Positions 1 to 9,533 of a stretch of 64,000 nt of DNA are shown here, piece after piece; the first letter of the stretch is position 1, and each line of letters starts with the position of its first letter. Source of the stretch: Spartobacteria bacterium. Its GTDB lineage: Bacteria > Verrucomicrobiota > Verrucomicrobiia > Chthoniobacterales > UBA10450. The stretch spans positions 1 through 64,000 of the forward strand of contig PNAS01000076.1 in the NCBI GenBank assembly GCA_003169695.1. The letters are read 5' to 3'. Position numbers and translations under genes: made by a program. The notes under the pieces are model-generated. The model was not told where the DNA came from, searched no databases, and worked only from the letters and a program-made list of their open reading frames with translations.

Positions 1-711
<711 letters not shown>

Positions 712-887
712 CTACGGGCGACCTCGCCGTCCGCCAGGCTTTGGGTAAATTTCTTCGCTGGTTCACGCTGGCGGCACCGATTCTCTCCCACAGCCCGGTC
801 CGGAAAAAACCTCGACCGCCTTGCGTCACCAAATAGGATGCGTCATCGGCGGATGACTGCCGCCATTTCAAGCCAGGAGACCACGAG

Positions 888-1961
888 ATGAACTCACCAA
901 AACTCAATGTCGACGAAGCGAAGCTGAACGAATTCATGGGAAAAGCCCTGGCGGATATGGGCGCGGCCATGAACACGAGCCTTATTCTCATCGGTGATCG
1001 CCTCGGGTTATACAAGGCGATGGCTGGAGCGGGTCCTATGACTTCGCAGGAGGTGGCTTCGAAGACTGGCACCTCCGAGCGGTACGTGAGGGAATGGCTC
1101 TCCGCGCAAGCGGCGGGCGGATATGTCTCCTTCGATGCAGCGTCGGGCAAGTTTACCTTGCCGGACGAACAGGCTATGGCCTTGGCAGTGGACAACAGTC
1201 CGGCATTCATTCCCGGAGCGTACCAGATAATCGCGTCGACCGTCCTGGATGAACCGACGGTGCGCGCAGCATTCAAATCCGGCGATGGCGTGGGCTGGCA
1301 CGAACACAATTGCAACCTGTTTGAAGGCACCCAGCGTTTTTTCCGGCCCAGCTACGCCGCTCATTTGATCAACGAATGGATTCCGACGCTTGATGGAGTC
1401 GAGGCGAAACTGAAGGCGGGAGGAACGGTGGCCGATGTCGGCTGCGGTTATGGCGCCTCCACGATTCTTATGGCGCAGGCTTATCCGAAATCGAAATTCT
1501 TCGGGTTCGACTATCACGCTCCGTCGATCGAATGGGCCCGAGCGTCAGCGGCCAAAGCGGGAGTGAGCGATCGCGTCACATTCGAGGTTGTTTCGTCGAA
1601 AGCATTTCCGGGAAAAGGCTATGACATGGTGGCGTTTTTCGATTGCCTGCACGACATGGGCGACCCAGTCGGCGCGTCCACGCACGTGCGCGAAACGCTG
1701 AAGCCTGATGGCACGTGGATGATTGTCGAGCCGTTCGCCAACGACAAGCTGGAGGACAATTTGAACCTGGTCGGACGCATCTTTTACGCGGCGTCCACCT
1801 TGGTTTGCACGCCAGCGTCGCTCTCCCAGGAAGTCGCGCTCGGGCTCGGCGCGCAAGCGGGCGAAGCGCGTTTGCGAGACGTCGTGACCAAAGGCGGCTT
1901 CACGCGGTTTCGTCGAGCCACGGAGACTCCGTTTAACCTGATCCTGGAAGCGCGGCCGTAA
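888..1961 (+). CDS. class I SAM-dependent methyltransferase with N-terminal winged helix
   Basis: A 357-residue protein. Residues about 35-100 form a winged-helix dimerisation domain like that of Rv2258c-type and O-methyltransferase-like enzymes (MTSQEVASKTGTSERYVREW). The Rossmann methyltransferase domain begins with motif I, VADVGCGYGAST (181-192), followed by the acidic residue D208 in FFGFD and the later FFDCLHDMGDP segment. AGGAGA stands 7 bases before the ATG, one of the clearest Shine-Dalgarno sites in the window. It should transfer a methyl group from S-adenosylmethionine to a small molecule, but the substrate cannot be read from sequence. It stands alone, divergent from nifJ. Confidence 0.9.
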   Translation: MNSPKLNVDEAKLNEFMGKALADMGAAMNTSLILIGDRLGLYKAMAGAGPMTSQEVASKTGTSERYVREWLSAQAAGGYVSFDAASGKFTLPDEQAMALAVDNSPAFIPGAYQIIASTVLDEPTVRAAFKSGDGVGWHEHNCNLFEGTQRFFRPSYAAHLINEWIPTLDGVEAKLKAGGTVADVGCGYGASTILMAQAYPKSKFFGFDYHAPSIEWARASAAKAGVSDRVTFEVVSSKAFPGKGYDMVAFFDCLHDMGDPVGASTHVRETLKPDGTWMIVEPFANDKLEDNLNLVGRIFYAASTLVCTPASLSQEVALGLGAQAGEARLRDVVTKGGFTRFRRATETPFNLILEARP

Positions 1962-2077
1962 GTCACGACGAACCAGTCGGCGCGACGGTGAAATTACGGG
2001 CGAGAGACCTGACGCGCCAGCATTCTGCCCACTCATAAGCTTGACGGCGCGGATCGCGTTGAGGAAGAATCCGCCTT

Positions 2078-2767
2078 ATGAAAAAACGAATCGTCAGAAC
2101 TGCAACCTTATCAGTGACCGTCCTTTTCGCGGCTGCATCCATCTCACTCGCGCAAGGCCCGGACACAACACCAACGTCTAGCTCCGCCGCGGTGAGCACA
2201 AGCGTCTCCAACCCGGCGACAACAAGTGCGCAGCCGACCGACGCCGAGATGATGAAGCAAATGATGGAGATGGCGAAGTTGAACGAGAATCACAAGCTAA
2301 TCGCGAGCACGGCCGGCACCTGGACCTACAACGTCACGATGTGGATGGCGCCCGGCGCACCGCCGACCAAATCCACCGGCACCGCTGTCAGAAAGGCGAT
2401 GATGGACGGTCGCTATTTTAGCCTGGAGGTCGCCGGCAAAATGACGATGCCCGGGGCCGACGGCAAGATGAAGGACATGCAATTCAAGGGCATGGGGATT
2501 GAAGGCTACGACAACGTAAAGAAAAAATTCATCGGCTCCTGGATCGATAACATGGGCACCGGCATTATGATGTCGGAAGGGACCTACGATCCCGCTACGA
2601 AAACCTTCACCTACACCTCGGACGAAGAGATGATGCCGGGGATGAAAACCAAAATTCGCGAGCTGGTAAAGATCATCGATCCGAACCACCACACGATGGA
2701 ATGGTATGAGGACCACGGCACCGGCGAAGCAAAGACCATGGAAATTAATTACACTCGGAAAAAATAG
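2078..2767 (+). CDS. secreted DUF1579 family protein
   Basis: 229 residues with a clear signal peptide (KKR, then a hydrophobic stretch ending SISLAQG near residue 26), so it is exported. A Ser/Thr/Ala-rich linker (about 27-55) precedes the DUF1579 domain: the region after NENHKLIASTAGTWTYNV, with the MDGRYFSLEVAGKM and GIEGYDNVKKKFIGSWIDNM segments, is typical of the family. DUF1579 members are beta-barrel-like proteins of unknown function; the Met-rich character (MMKQMMEMAK, MMPGMK) is notable. GAGGAAG upstream supports the start. Confidence 0.85.
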   Translation: MKKRIVRTATLSVTVLFAAASISLAQGPDTTPTSSSAAVSTSVSNPATTSAQPTDAEMMKQMMEMAKLNENHKLIASTAGTWTYNVTMWMAPGAPPTKSTGTAVRKAMMDGRYFSLEVAGKMTMPGADGKMKDMQFKGMGIEGYDNVKKKFIGSWIDNMGTGIMMSEGTYDPATKTFTYTSDEEMMPGMKTKIRELVKIIDPNHHTMEWYEDHGTGEAKTMEINYTRKK

Positions 2768-2852
2768 CGACAATTACGTCCCGCTGACTTTGGCTCGCCA
2801 CGCCGTAGCCTCTCGTCGCGCCGTAACTTTGTTGAAGGAGGATGGTAGAGGC

Positions 2853-2963
2853 GGGAGATCAGCTACACCTGAAAGGAGTAGCGCCGGCCGAACCTCCCGG
2901 TTCTTTAAGTGTAACTCTGCCCGCTGTCGGTCGCTGCGGCGACCGGCGGCGGGCTTTTGCTTT
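2853..2963 (+). ncRNA. candidate structured RNA ending in a terminator (unassigned)
   Basis: In the gap after the DUF1579 gene, GGGAG (2853-2857) can pair with CTCCC (2894-2898), enclosing a second hairpin formed by CTAC (2863-2866) with GTAG (2878-2881) and CC with GG around TGAAA. A strong terminator follows 20 bases later. This looks like a small RNA or a cis-regulatory leader rather than coding sequence. I could not match it to a riboswitch or small-RNA family by eye. The folding is read from the sequence; a function is inference. Confidence 0.35.
2919..2963 (+). terminator. strong rho-independent terminator
   Basis: GCCCGC (2919-2924) pairs with GCGGGC (2949-2954). The inner arms 2925-2934 and 2939-2948 pair throughout with G-T wobbles, giving a 16-bp stem with a TGCG loop. 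TTTTGCTTT follows. It lies 150 bases past the DUF1579 stop, so it may end that transcript or the RNA-like element just upstream. Confidence 0.85.
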
Positions 2964-3205
2964 CGTCGCCCGGGCAGCTAGATGACCGGAGTAATCACCG
3001 CGTTCAACCGAAGCGGTTCGGCCTCGGGTCTAGGTGACTGAGAAACTCGACCGGTTTAAGCCGTCAAGTTTCCAAAAATAAAAAATGGAGCGGCGGGCAT
3101 TGAGCGCGAATGCCTCCAAGGAAGGCGCCTGGCTTCCAAATTGCGCCGCGTTACGGAATTCAGTCGTCGCCGTGGTAAAAAAACGGCATCATCGTGCCGC
3201 CTGGC
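2964..3205. other. intergenic, nothing recognised
   Basis: No ORF with family resemblance and no clear repeat. The segment from 3085 is open in another frame, but that frame runs through the Lnt-like gene and looks like its shadow. The whole gap 2768-3205 also contains, near 2790-2815, a Cys/Gly-codon-free GC-rich repeat (GCCACGCCGTAGC) that recurs in variant form at about 15004 and 16738. Confidence 0.5.
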
Positions 3206-4630
3206 ATGGATTCAATTTTCGATCGACGGATAGCGCGAATCGCGGCGGCACTGCTCTCGGGCGTGCTGCTCTATTTCACGCTCTCGCTTACGCCGTGCTG
3301 GCCGCTGGCCTGGATCGCGCCGGTGCCGCTGTTGCTGGCATCGTTCCATTCGTCACGCGGAGAAACGCGATTCCTCTGCGCCATCGCTGCTCTCATCGGA
3401 CTAACGAGCAATTTCGGTTACTACAAGATGGTTTCGGGTTGGGTGGGAACTGTGGTACTCGTGCTCCTGCAAGTGCTCGCATGGGGCTTCCTCATCAACT
3501 ACACGCGCGTTATCGTACGCAGGTCGAATCATTGGCTGACGGTCTTCGCGTATCCGTTGGTCTGGGCTGGGCTCGATACGTTGATCTCGGCTTTCTCGCC
3601 GCACAGCACGTTCGGCAGCCTTGCCTACACGCAGATGAATGCCTTACCGGTCATTCAAATCGCCTCGCTCACGGGAACACCCGGTGTTGTTTTTGTGATA
3701 ACTCTCTTCGCTTCGATTCTCGCGCTGGCTTTGTATCGGACGAATCAAAGAGCGCGGCCGGTGCTGGCCTATGGTGTGCCGCTATTGATCTTGATGGCGG
3801 TGGTCGCGTTCGGGGCGGTGCGCCTAACAAGAAGTCATCCGGCGACAGCGAAGATGGCGATCGGCTTGGTCGCGATCGATGATTTTCTCGGCCCGGAAGT
3901 TCCCCGCGAGAAAGCGGATGCGATTTGGAAAGCATACGACGAAGCCGTCGCGCATTTGGCGGCCCAAGGCGCGCGGATCGTCGTGCTCCCGGAAAAGATC
4001 GACGTGAAGGAATTGGCGGCCGCGCAACGCCGCGAGGCGCTCGCGGACCTTGCGCGCCGGAATGCCATTTACCTCGTCGTTGGCATTGGCTTGCCGACCG
4101 ACGCCGGCTGGAAGAACCGCGCCTGGCTCTTTGGCCCGAACGGAGATCTGCTGGCAGAGTACGACAAGCAGCATCTGGTTCCGGGACTGGAAAAGGACAT
4201 GGCGCAGGGGCATGAGGACGTCGCGCGCGAAATCGACGGACATCGCTTCGGGATCGCGATCTGCAAGGACATGCACTTCGCATCGCTCGGTCGCAGTTAT
4301 GGAAAAGAGAAGGTCGCCGTGGTGCTCGAGCCGGCGTGGGATTTTTATCGCGACGCGTGGATGTCTGCGCGTATCGCCGCTTTGCGCGGAGTGGAGAATG
4401 GCTACGCGGTCGTGCACTCGGCGCGCGAAAGCCTTCTCTCGGCCAGCGATCGCTATGGGCGTTTTGTCGCCGAGACGCGCAGCGGCCCGCTGCCCGGAGT
4501 TTCTGTAATCGCCCAAGTGCCGATCGGTTCGGGGGCGCCCACGCCGTACGCGCGCTTCGGCGATTGGTTTGGCTGGATCTGCGTGGGTCTTGCCGTGATC
4601 GCGCGATTCAGTCACCGTAATTATTCTTGA
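3206..4630 (+). CDS. apolipoprotein N-acyltransferase-like nitrilase-fold membrane protein
   Basis: About 474 residues. The N-terminal half holds six or so transmembrane segments (ALLSGVLLYFTLSL, WIAPVPLLLASF, VVLVLLQVLAWGFLI and others). The C-terminal half is a carbon-nitrogen hydrolase domain with the catalytic triad visible: Glu in VLPEK, Lys in YDKQHLVPG and Cys in AICKDMHF (numbered from the upstream GTG at 3194: E267, K325, C357). This architecture is that of Lnt, which N-acylates the N-terminal Cys of lipoproteins in the inner membrane; lipoproteins are indeed encoded nearby. The active-site neighbourhood differs from E. coli Lnt (CKDM rather than CYE), so it could be an Lnt paralogue. 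The ATG at 3206 is preferred over the GTG at 3194; neither has a good Shine-Dalgarno site. Confidence 0.8.
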   Translation: MDSIFDRRIARIAAALLSGVLLYFTLSLTPCWPLAWIAPVPLLLASFHSSRGETRFLCAIAALIGLTSNFGYYKMVSGWVGTVVLVLLQVLAWGFLINYTRVIVRRSNHWLTVFAYPLVWAGLDTLISAFSPHSTFGSLAYTQMNALPVIQIASLTGTPGVVFVITLFASILALALYRTNQRARPVLAYGVPLLILMAVVAFGAVRLTRSHPATAKMAIGLVAIDDFLGPEVPREKADAIWKAYDEAVAHLAAQGARIVVLPEKIDVKELAAAQRREALADLARRNAIYLVVGIGLPTDAGWKNRAWLFGPNGDLLAEYDKQHLVPGLEKDMAQGHEDVAREIDGHRFGIAICKDMHFASLGRSYGKEKVAVVLEPAWDFYRDAWMSARIAALRGVENGYAVVHSARESLLSASDRYGRFVAETRSGPLPGVSVIAQVPIGSGAPTPYARFGDWFGWICVGLAVIARFSHRNYS

Positions 4631-4686
4631 ATCCAAATCCGCGATGCGTTGCATCACATAAGTAACCACCCGAGAAGAACACGGCC

Positions 4687-5415
4687 ATGACAAGCGACGC
4701 TTCGAATTTGCCGAAGCCGATTCCGACGCTTCCGGTCGAAGCGCGAACTGTACCACCGTCTGACGATCCCCTCGCCGCGCACTTGCGCGGATTCGGGCCG
4801 GTTGGACTTCTCGCGATTCTCGTCATCGTCCTGACCTCTGCCATCAAGCCTCTCAGCGGCCTTCTGGTGCTGCTATGGGCCTGGCGGTCGCATACGCCAT
4901 GGCGCGAGATCGGCTACGTGCGCCCCAAGAGCTGGCTTGGCAGTCTGGCTGTCGGCATCGTTTTCGGCTGCGCGTTTAAGCTCCTGATGAAAGCGATCGT
5001 GATGCCTCTGCTCGGCGCCCCTGCCATTAATCCCGCCTACCATTACCTGGTGGGAAACGGGGCGGCGCTCCCCGGATTGGTGTTCACGATGATTGTCGGC
5101 GCGGGCTTCGGAGAAGAAACCATCTTCCGAGGGTACCTATTCGAGCGCCTCGGCAAGCTTTTTGGGACTGGGGCCGGCGCAAAAGTATCCATCGTCCTGC
5201 TCACCTCCGTGGCGTTTGCCCTGGGCCATTACGCCAACCTGGGGCTTCCTGGCGTCGAACAGGCGATGATCACGGGTCTCGTCTTCGGGACGATCTTCGC
5301 AGTCACGGGCCGGATCTGGATGGTGATGTGTGCGCATGCTGCGTTCGATCTGGCGTCGATCGCGATAATCTATTGGAATTTAGAAGCCGCCGTGGCTCAC
5401 CTCGTGTTCAATTAA
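4687..5415 (+). CDS. CPBP family intramembrane metalloprotease
   Basis: 242 residues, multi-pass. The three motifs of the CPBP (CAAX protease / Abi) family are all present: EETIFR (E143, E144, R148), FALGH (178-181 with H181) and HAAFD (H217). These residues line an intramembrane active site in Rce1-like glutamate proteases. Bacterial members act in membrane protein processing, bacteriocin maturation or self-immunity; the specific target is not evident. GAAGAA upstream is a plausible ribosome site. It follows the Lnt-like gene by 56 bases on the same strand. Confidence 0.88.
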   Translation: MTSDASNLPKPIPTLPVEARTVPPSDDPLAAHLRGFGPVGLLAILVIVLTSAIKPLSGLLVLLWAWRSHTPWREIGYVRPKSWLGSLAVGIVFGCAFKLLMKAIVMPLLGAPAINPAYHYLVGNGAALPGLVFTMIVGAGFGEETIFRGYLFERLGKLFGTGAGAKVSIVLLTSVAFALGHYANLGLPGVEQAMITGLVFGTIFAVTGRIWMVMCAHAAFDLASIAIIYWNLEAAVAHLVFN

Positions 5416-5498
5416 CCGACTTGCCCAGCAACGCACTCTCGCTGCCTCTAAAACACTGGTGGGACGAGCTATTTCCCGGATCGGTGCTATGTTTATCG

Positions 5499-5855
5499 AT
5501 GTCTAAACCAACTGGCTCCTCCTTCACGCGTCGTATGCCCGATAACATTACCGAGGAGTTGGTGGCGGTGCTTTCCTCCCGGGCCTCGTTTGAATTCAAG
5601 CCGTTGTTCAACATTATCCTGCTCAATCTCCGGGAGCGAAACGCGGCCAGTGGAGGCGAAGAGATGCTGCGCTTGCGCGCCTATGAAAAGCTTCAGGGTC
5701 TGGTCAGCCAGGGCGTGGTCAACCGAACCGTCAACGGGATCACTAAGAAATATAAAGGCGTCACTGCACGACTGCTCGTGCTCAGCGCCGAGATGAAAGT
5801 CTTGCGCGCCGATTGGGATCAGCGCGCCCTCGCCAAGGCTGCCGCGGCGAATTAA
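5499..5855 (+). CDS. conserved-looking hypothetical protein
   Basis: 118 residues from the ATG at 5499. The sequence is not low-complexity and looks like a small globular helical protein (NITEELVAVLSSRASFEFK, FNIILLNLRER, LRLRAYEKLQGLVSQG, then KKYKGVTARLLVLSAEM). The frame is open back to a GTG at 5328 inside the CPBP gene, but that part is not protein-like. An ATG at 5535 is also possible. I do not recognise the family. Confidence 0.55.
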   Translation: MSKPTGSSFTRRMPDNITEELVAVLSSRASFEFKPLFNIILLNLRERNAASGGEEMLRLRAYEKLQGLVSQGVVNRTVNGITKKYKGVTARLLVLSAEMKVLRADWDQRALAKAAAAN

Positions 5856-6215
5856 TCGGCCGGACTACGAGTGTAATGGGACCACTTTAGGCCACCGCAG
5901 ATCCAGGGCGAAGTTACGGTTCCACTTTTCGAGCACGTCAGCGTGAGATGCGGCTAGCCGTTCAATCAGTGATGGCGGAATCGACGGTTGTGCGGGAATT
6001 GGATGATCGTCGGAACTACGCACGGTCGAAGGAATCCCCAGTTTCTGGGTGTTCATGCTTATCTATTAAGCATTAAACGTGCGGCGATCCGGGAGATTAT
6101 TACGGAACGGTTGATTCTCTCTCCGTTCGCCTATATTTCAGAACTTCGCCCCCGGATATTCGTAGAAGGTTGTAACATGACGACGCGAGCTCTAACCTTT
6201 TAACAACCCTCTCAA
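5856..6215. other. intergenic, no supported gene
   Basis: 360 bases with rather lower GC in 6040-6215. A 63-codon ORF on the minus strand (5865-6056) has no recognisable motif, no ribosome site and overlaps a similar plus-strand ORF, so neither is called. Confidence 0.5.
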
Positions 6216-6785
6216 ATGCCAGAACCAGAAAGTATCATTCCATCTTCCGAACCAGCGGCTCTCGCGGTCCCTGCGGGTGCATCGCCTCGGCTCGCCCCCG
6301 CGACGGCGTTAACATTCAGGCCCGGGGTTTCTGAGGCGGATTTTCTTCAGTGCTTTCCGCTACCGTACAAAGTGCAAGCTGTGACGATCTACGAAGCGGC
6401 CAGGCAAGGCTGGGCCACAGACAGGAGCTACTGGCAATTTCTTGATTCTTTTCAGTATGTCTCCGCCATGTGGGGACCGATCGACATCCCAAAAGACTTT
6501 TACACTGACTTCGCCAGCGTTCCGCCGAAACTCCATTCCATTATCGACGACGATTCGCCGATCATTCTGTTCCCCTCAGCGCCACACGATTTTCTATTTA
6601 CAAAGCGCAAGAGCGACGGAACTCGCGGATGGTTGCCGAGCGGCAAACAACTTAGCTTAACCGAAGTAAACCGGGTCTTGACCGAAGCGATGAGTATTTG
6701 TGGAGCAGATCTGCTCACTCGAGAGCTTGTCTTTTCCGCCGTAGAGGTTGCGAATCAAGGTATCCGTCACGAGTTTGCGCCGTAG
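6216..6785 (+). CDS. DUF1353 family protein
   Basis: 189 residues. After a Pro/Ala-rich N-terminus (1-40) the core reads IPKDFYTDFASVPPKLHSI, then ILFPSAPHDFLF, followed by a C-terminal helical part. TDFASVP followed by a conserved HDFL/HDWLY is the signature of DUF1353, a small family common in phages and their relics, of unknown function. It is normally about 110-150 residues, so this copy has an N-terminal addition. No other phage gene flanks it. Confidence 0.75.
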   Translation: MPEPESIIPSSEPAALAVPAGASPRLAPATALTFRPGVSEADFLQCFPLPYKVQAVTIYEAARQGWATDRSYWQFLDSFQYVSAMWGPIDIPKDFYTDFASVPPKLHSIIDDDSPIILFPSAPHDFLFTKRKSDGTRGWLPSGKQLSLTEVNRVLTEAMSICGADLLTRELVFSAVEVANQGIRHEFAP

Positions 6786-7006
6786 CCTGCGGATTCACCA
6801 CAAGCCGGTCTTCGGCAGGCCGCAGCCCATGCTGCTTTAGCGAAGGAGGCTATGATTCCCGACAGAGCTCTTGCGCCATCCTCTGGGCAAACTCCTCTGC
6901 GCGTTCGACAAAAGGAATTCGGAAAAGATCAAGGGCTGACTCAGCGCGCCCGCGACGCAGACGAATTAAGACTCCCGAGGGAGGCGCCCGCCATTTCCTA
7001 GTTGTC

Positions 7007-8512
7007 CTACTGCGATCCGTTTGTGACAAACGGCGGCGGAAGAACTCGTTCCACGCACGCCGTATCCAAGTCCCTGGCGTTACCCTTCGACAAGAATTCC
7101 AGCATCAACTTATCCAGACACTCCACGTGCGTCAGCCCTTCCGTCCCATGAGCGCCATGAGAGATGATGACGTGCTTGCTGTTGGGCAAATGGCGCGCGA
7201 CTTCCTCGCCCAGCTCCGGTGGCGTTATTGGGTCCATATAGCCCGAAAAGATCAGGACCGGAATATTGGAGCTCACGGGCTCGTGGTAACCGTCTGGTAT
7301 TTTTCCTTGCGGCCACATGCTGCAGGCGCGCGTCTGCTGGACGACCCTGTAGTTACCAAACGGGTTTCCCGCATTTGCCCTTGCGGCTTCATCCTGATCA
7401 ATGAATGGCGTATCTTCCGCGCAGGTAACGCATAGGTACATCCCATCGGCTATGAAGTCAGGGACAGATCTATCCGCAGGTATCACCTCTTTGAGAAAGG
7501 GAGCGAAGTCGCCTTGGGCGGCCTGATGGATGATAAAGGGAATCCGTCGAGCGCTGTCGCGCGAATACATGCGATTGCGCAATTTTTCCGTGAAGATATC
7601 ACGTTGAATTTCCACGGTGACCGTTGCGCTCTTGTCGGGCCGCGAATATTCAACCCGAGCCGGTTCGCGCCCCAATCGCCCAAGCACCTCTTCCCACTCG
7701 TGCTGGATTTGCGGGAACGCTTGATGACAGGCGGCATCGCCGGCGCATTCCCCCAGGAGCAACTCCATGGCACGCCTGGCCGCGCGGGCATGGTAGAGAG
7801 GCATCTTGAGATAGGTCGGCGCCACACCCATCAGGATGGCGCTGCGCACCCGATCGGAATGTTGTCGCATGTAGACTAAGACTGCTCGCGTCCCATACGA
7901 GAGGCCGAAGAGGTTGATGCGCTCATAACCGAGCCACGCGCGCACGTCATCGAGATCGTCCATCGCGATGGAGGTGGTGTATTGCGTTAGATCAGCTCTT
8001 TTTTCCAACGCTTGACGCAGGGCCTTCACATATTCCACCGGATACATCTCGGTGAGATAATCCTGCGGACTCCTGTTCCTCGGAGCCGCGGTCAATGGAT
8101 TTGAGTTGCCCGTGCCTCGTTGATCCACCAGGACTACGTCTCGATGCCGGCGATATTCCTTTCCTTCCTTCGCATAGAAGTCCGCGGCGCCGGTCGAGGC
8201 CACTCCCGGGCCACCAGCCAGGTCGAAGAGTGGCTGCTCTATCCGACTGGGATCGAGGGCTGGCAAGACGACAATGTTCAAATCAATCGTCCGTCCCGAA
8301 CGGGTTTCGCGATTCTCAAAGACCGTCAGCTTCCCGCATAAGAGCTCTCCATCAATGCCCGCCAGTTTGCATGGCTTCAACGGGCCGGAAGTTGTGAGCC
8401 GATTCGCAGAACTGGCTGGCTTATGGCAGGCGGTACCGCAAAACGCAAAAAGGAAAACCACACCGGCGAGCGCCCTGAGGCTGGCTTGGCAAAAGCAGCG
8501 CCGTCCGGACAT
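7007..8512 (-). CDS. lipoprotein alpha/beta hydrolase with TAP-like C-terminus
   Basis: 501 residues from the ATG at 8512. The N-terminus is a lipoprotein signal (hydrophobic AGVVFLFAFCGTAC, lipidated Cys at about 29). The hydrolase fold shows the oxyanion segment LAGGPGVAS, VVLVDQRGTGNSNP, the nucleophile elbow GLSYGTRA (Ser about 205), and C-terminal IPVLIFSGYMDPITPP with the His in SHGAHG. This matches the tripeptidyl-aminopeptidase / proline iminopeptidase-like family (TAP-like domain at the C-terminus). It probably cleaves short peptides at the cell surface. A GTG 45 bases upstream (8557) keeps the frame but would spoil the signal peptide. Confidence 0.85.
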   Translation of the reverse strand: MSGRRCFCQASLRALAGVVFLFAFCGTACHKPASSANRLTTSGPLKPCKLAGIDGELLCGKLTVFENRETRSGRTIDLNIVVLPALDPSRIEQPLFDLAGGPGVASTGAADFYAKEGKEYRRHRDVVLVDQRGTGNSNPLTAAPRNRSPQDYLTEMYPVEYVKALRQALEKRADLTQYTTSIAMDDLDDVRAWLGYERINLFGLSYGTRAVLVYMRQHSDRVRSAILMGVAPTYLKMPLYHARAARRAMELLLGECAGDAACHQAFPQIQHEWEEVLGRLGREPARVEYSRPDKSATVTVEIQRDIFTEKLRNRMYSRDSARRIPFIIHQAAQGDFAPFLKEVIPADRSVPDFIADGMYLCVTCAEDTPFIDQDEAARANAGNPFGNYRVVQQTRACSMWPQGKIPDGYHEPVSSNIPVLIFSGYMDPITPPELGEEVARHLPNSKHVIISHGAHGTEGLTHVECLDKLMLEFLSKGNARDLDTACVERVLPPPFVTNGSQ

Positions 8513-8729
8513 GTGCGACGCTATCCGCGGCGGCTGGGAGAAACAATTCGAAATCACTCTGTCTGCACAATCCCGTCCGACGTCAGCTCAAAAACCCATC
8601 CGATGGGGGACGCCACCATTTCCTAATTTTTAATTCCTACTTCTTAATTTCCACATCTCCCGACCACAGCGTACGCGACCTGTGCTCATTTTCGGATGGC
8701 AATCGCCGCCTGTTTCAGTAATTTGGGAT

Positions 8730-8912
8730 ATGCCATCGGCCAATTATCGCCCAATCCCAGACGTGCAGCGGAACGGAACCGTGTCAAAAACTGCCATTAG
8801 ACAAGCAGTAAAAAAGATTGCGGATTTGAGGCAAACGAACCCCTCTCAATACAACGCGAAAATCCGGTCGGGATCGGGAAAATCCATTCATTTGGTCTTC
8901 AAGCATACTTAA
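8730..8912 (+). CDS. small hypothetical protein paired with the next gene
   Basis: 60 residues from the ATG at 8730 (an upstream in-frame start at 8682 adds 16 unlikely residues). It begins PSANYRPIPDVQRNG, then a basic helix (SKTAIRQAVKKIADLRQ) and a strand-rich tail SGKSIHLVFKHT. Only 6 bases separate its stop from the following ATG, so the two are probably cotranscribed. The basic helix could bind nucleic acid or the partner protein; this is inference. I do not recognise a named family. Confidence 0.5.
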   Translation: MPSANYRPIPDVQRNGTVSKTAIRQAVKKIADLRQTNPSQYNAKIRSGSGKSIHLVFKHT

Positions 8913-8918
8913 GCCGAA

Positions 8919-9533
8919 ATGCCGGCGTCCCCCAGCGCGAGCGTGTTTATCAACTGTCCGTTTGATGAACAGTACCAGCCGCTGTTCGAGGCGATCGTTT
9001 TCTGTGTTGCGGCCTGCGGATTTGTCCCGCGCTGCACTTTAGAGCTTACCGATGCAGGCGAAGTCCGAATTGAGAACATTTATCGTTTGATCGCCCAATG
9101 CAATCACGGCATTCATGACATTTCCCGAACGGAGGTTGAAGGTCAGCCACATCAGTTGCCCCGCTTCAATATGCCTTTGGAACTCGGAATCTTTCTCGGC
9201 GCGAAGCGATTTGGAGGTCGCTCCTCACAAAAACGCTGTCTAGTTCTGGATCGAGCCCCATATCGATATAAACGCTTTATTTCCGATATCGGCGGCCAGG
9301 ATATCAAAGCACACAACAAAAGTCCGGCGAATGCGATTCGCCATGTTCGCGACTGGCTTCAATCCGCTCCGGGCAAGGCTGCAATTCCGGGTGGTGCGAT
9401 GATCTGGAAAAAATATGGCCGGTTTCGGCGAGAACTGCCTTTGATTGCAGAAGAAGCTCAACTTGATCCCGGTCAACTGACATTTCTCGACTACCTTCAG
9501 CTTGTCATCAATTGGTTGAAGGAGCATCGGTGA
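8919..9533 (+). CDS. uncharacterised TIR/deoxyribosyltransferase-like Rossmannoid protein
   Basis: 204 residues. It begins SVFINCPFDEQYQPLFEAIV, followed by CGFVPRCTLELTDAGEVRI, GIHDISRTE, FNMPLELGIFLGAKRFG and LVLDRAPYRYKRFISDIGG. I recognise this as a widespread bacterial hypothetical family with a strand-helix-strand start. The pattern (VFINCPF as first strand, GIHDISR as third strand, Glu in PLELGIFLGA) resembles nucleoside 2-deoxyribosyltransferase and TIR folds, where that Glu attacks an N-glycosidic bond. An NAD- or nucleoside-cleaving effector function is therefore an inference, not established. The neighbouring 60-residue gene is a candidate regulator or antitoxin. Confidence 0.65.
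   Translation: MPASPSASVFINCPFDEQYQPLFEAIVFCVAACGFVPRCTLELTDAGEVRIENIYRLIAQCNHGIHDISRTEVEGQPHQLPRFNMPLELGIFLGAKRFGGRSSQKRCLVLDRAPYRYKRFISDIGGQDIKAHNKSPANAIRHVRDWLQSAPGKAAIPGGAMIWKKYGRFRRELPLIAEEAQLDPGQLTFLDYLQLVINWLKEHR

Noticed and set aside
2870-2900. GGAGTAGC segment resembling the start of the yybP-ykoY manganese riboswitch, and a TGAAAGGAGTAGC part loosely like the SRP RNA tip
   Set aside because: Only a few bases agree; the rest of either consensus is missing, and the CTAC/GTAG pairing is incompatible with the SRP loop.
3824-4756. 310-codon minus-strand ORF opposite the Lnt-like gene
   Set aside because: Shadow ORF caused by high GC at the third codon position; no signature.
5865-6056. 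63-codon ORF on the minus strand
   Set aside because: No ribosome site or family signature; overlaps an equally plausible ORF on the other strand.
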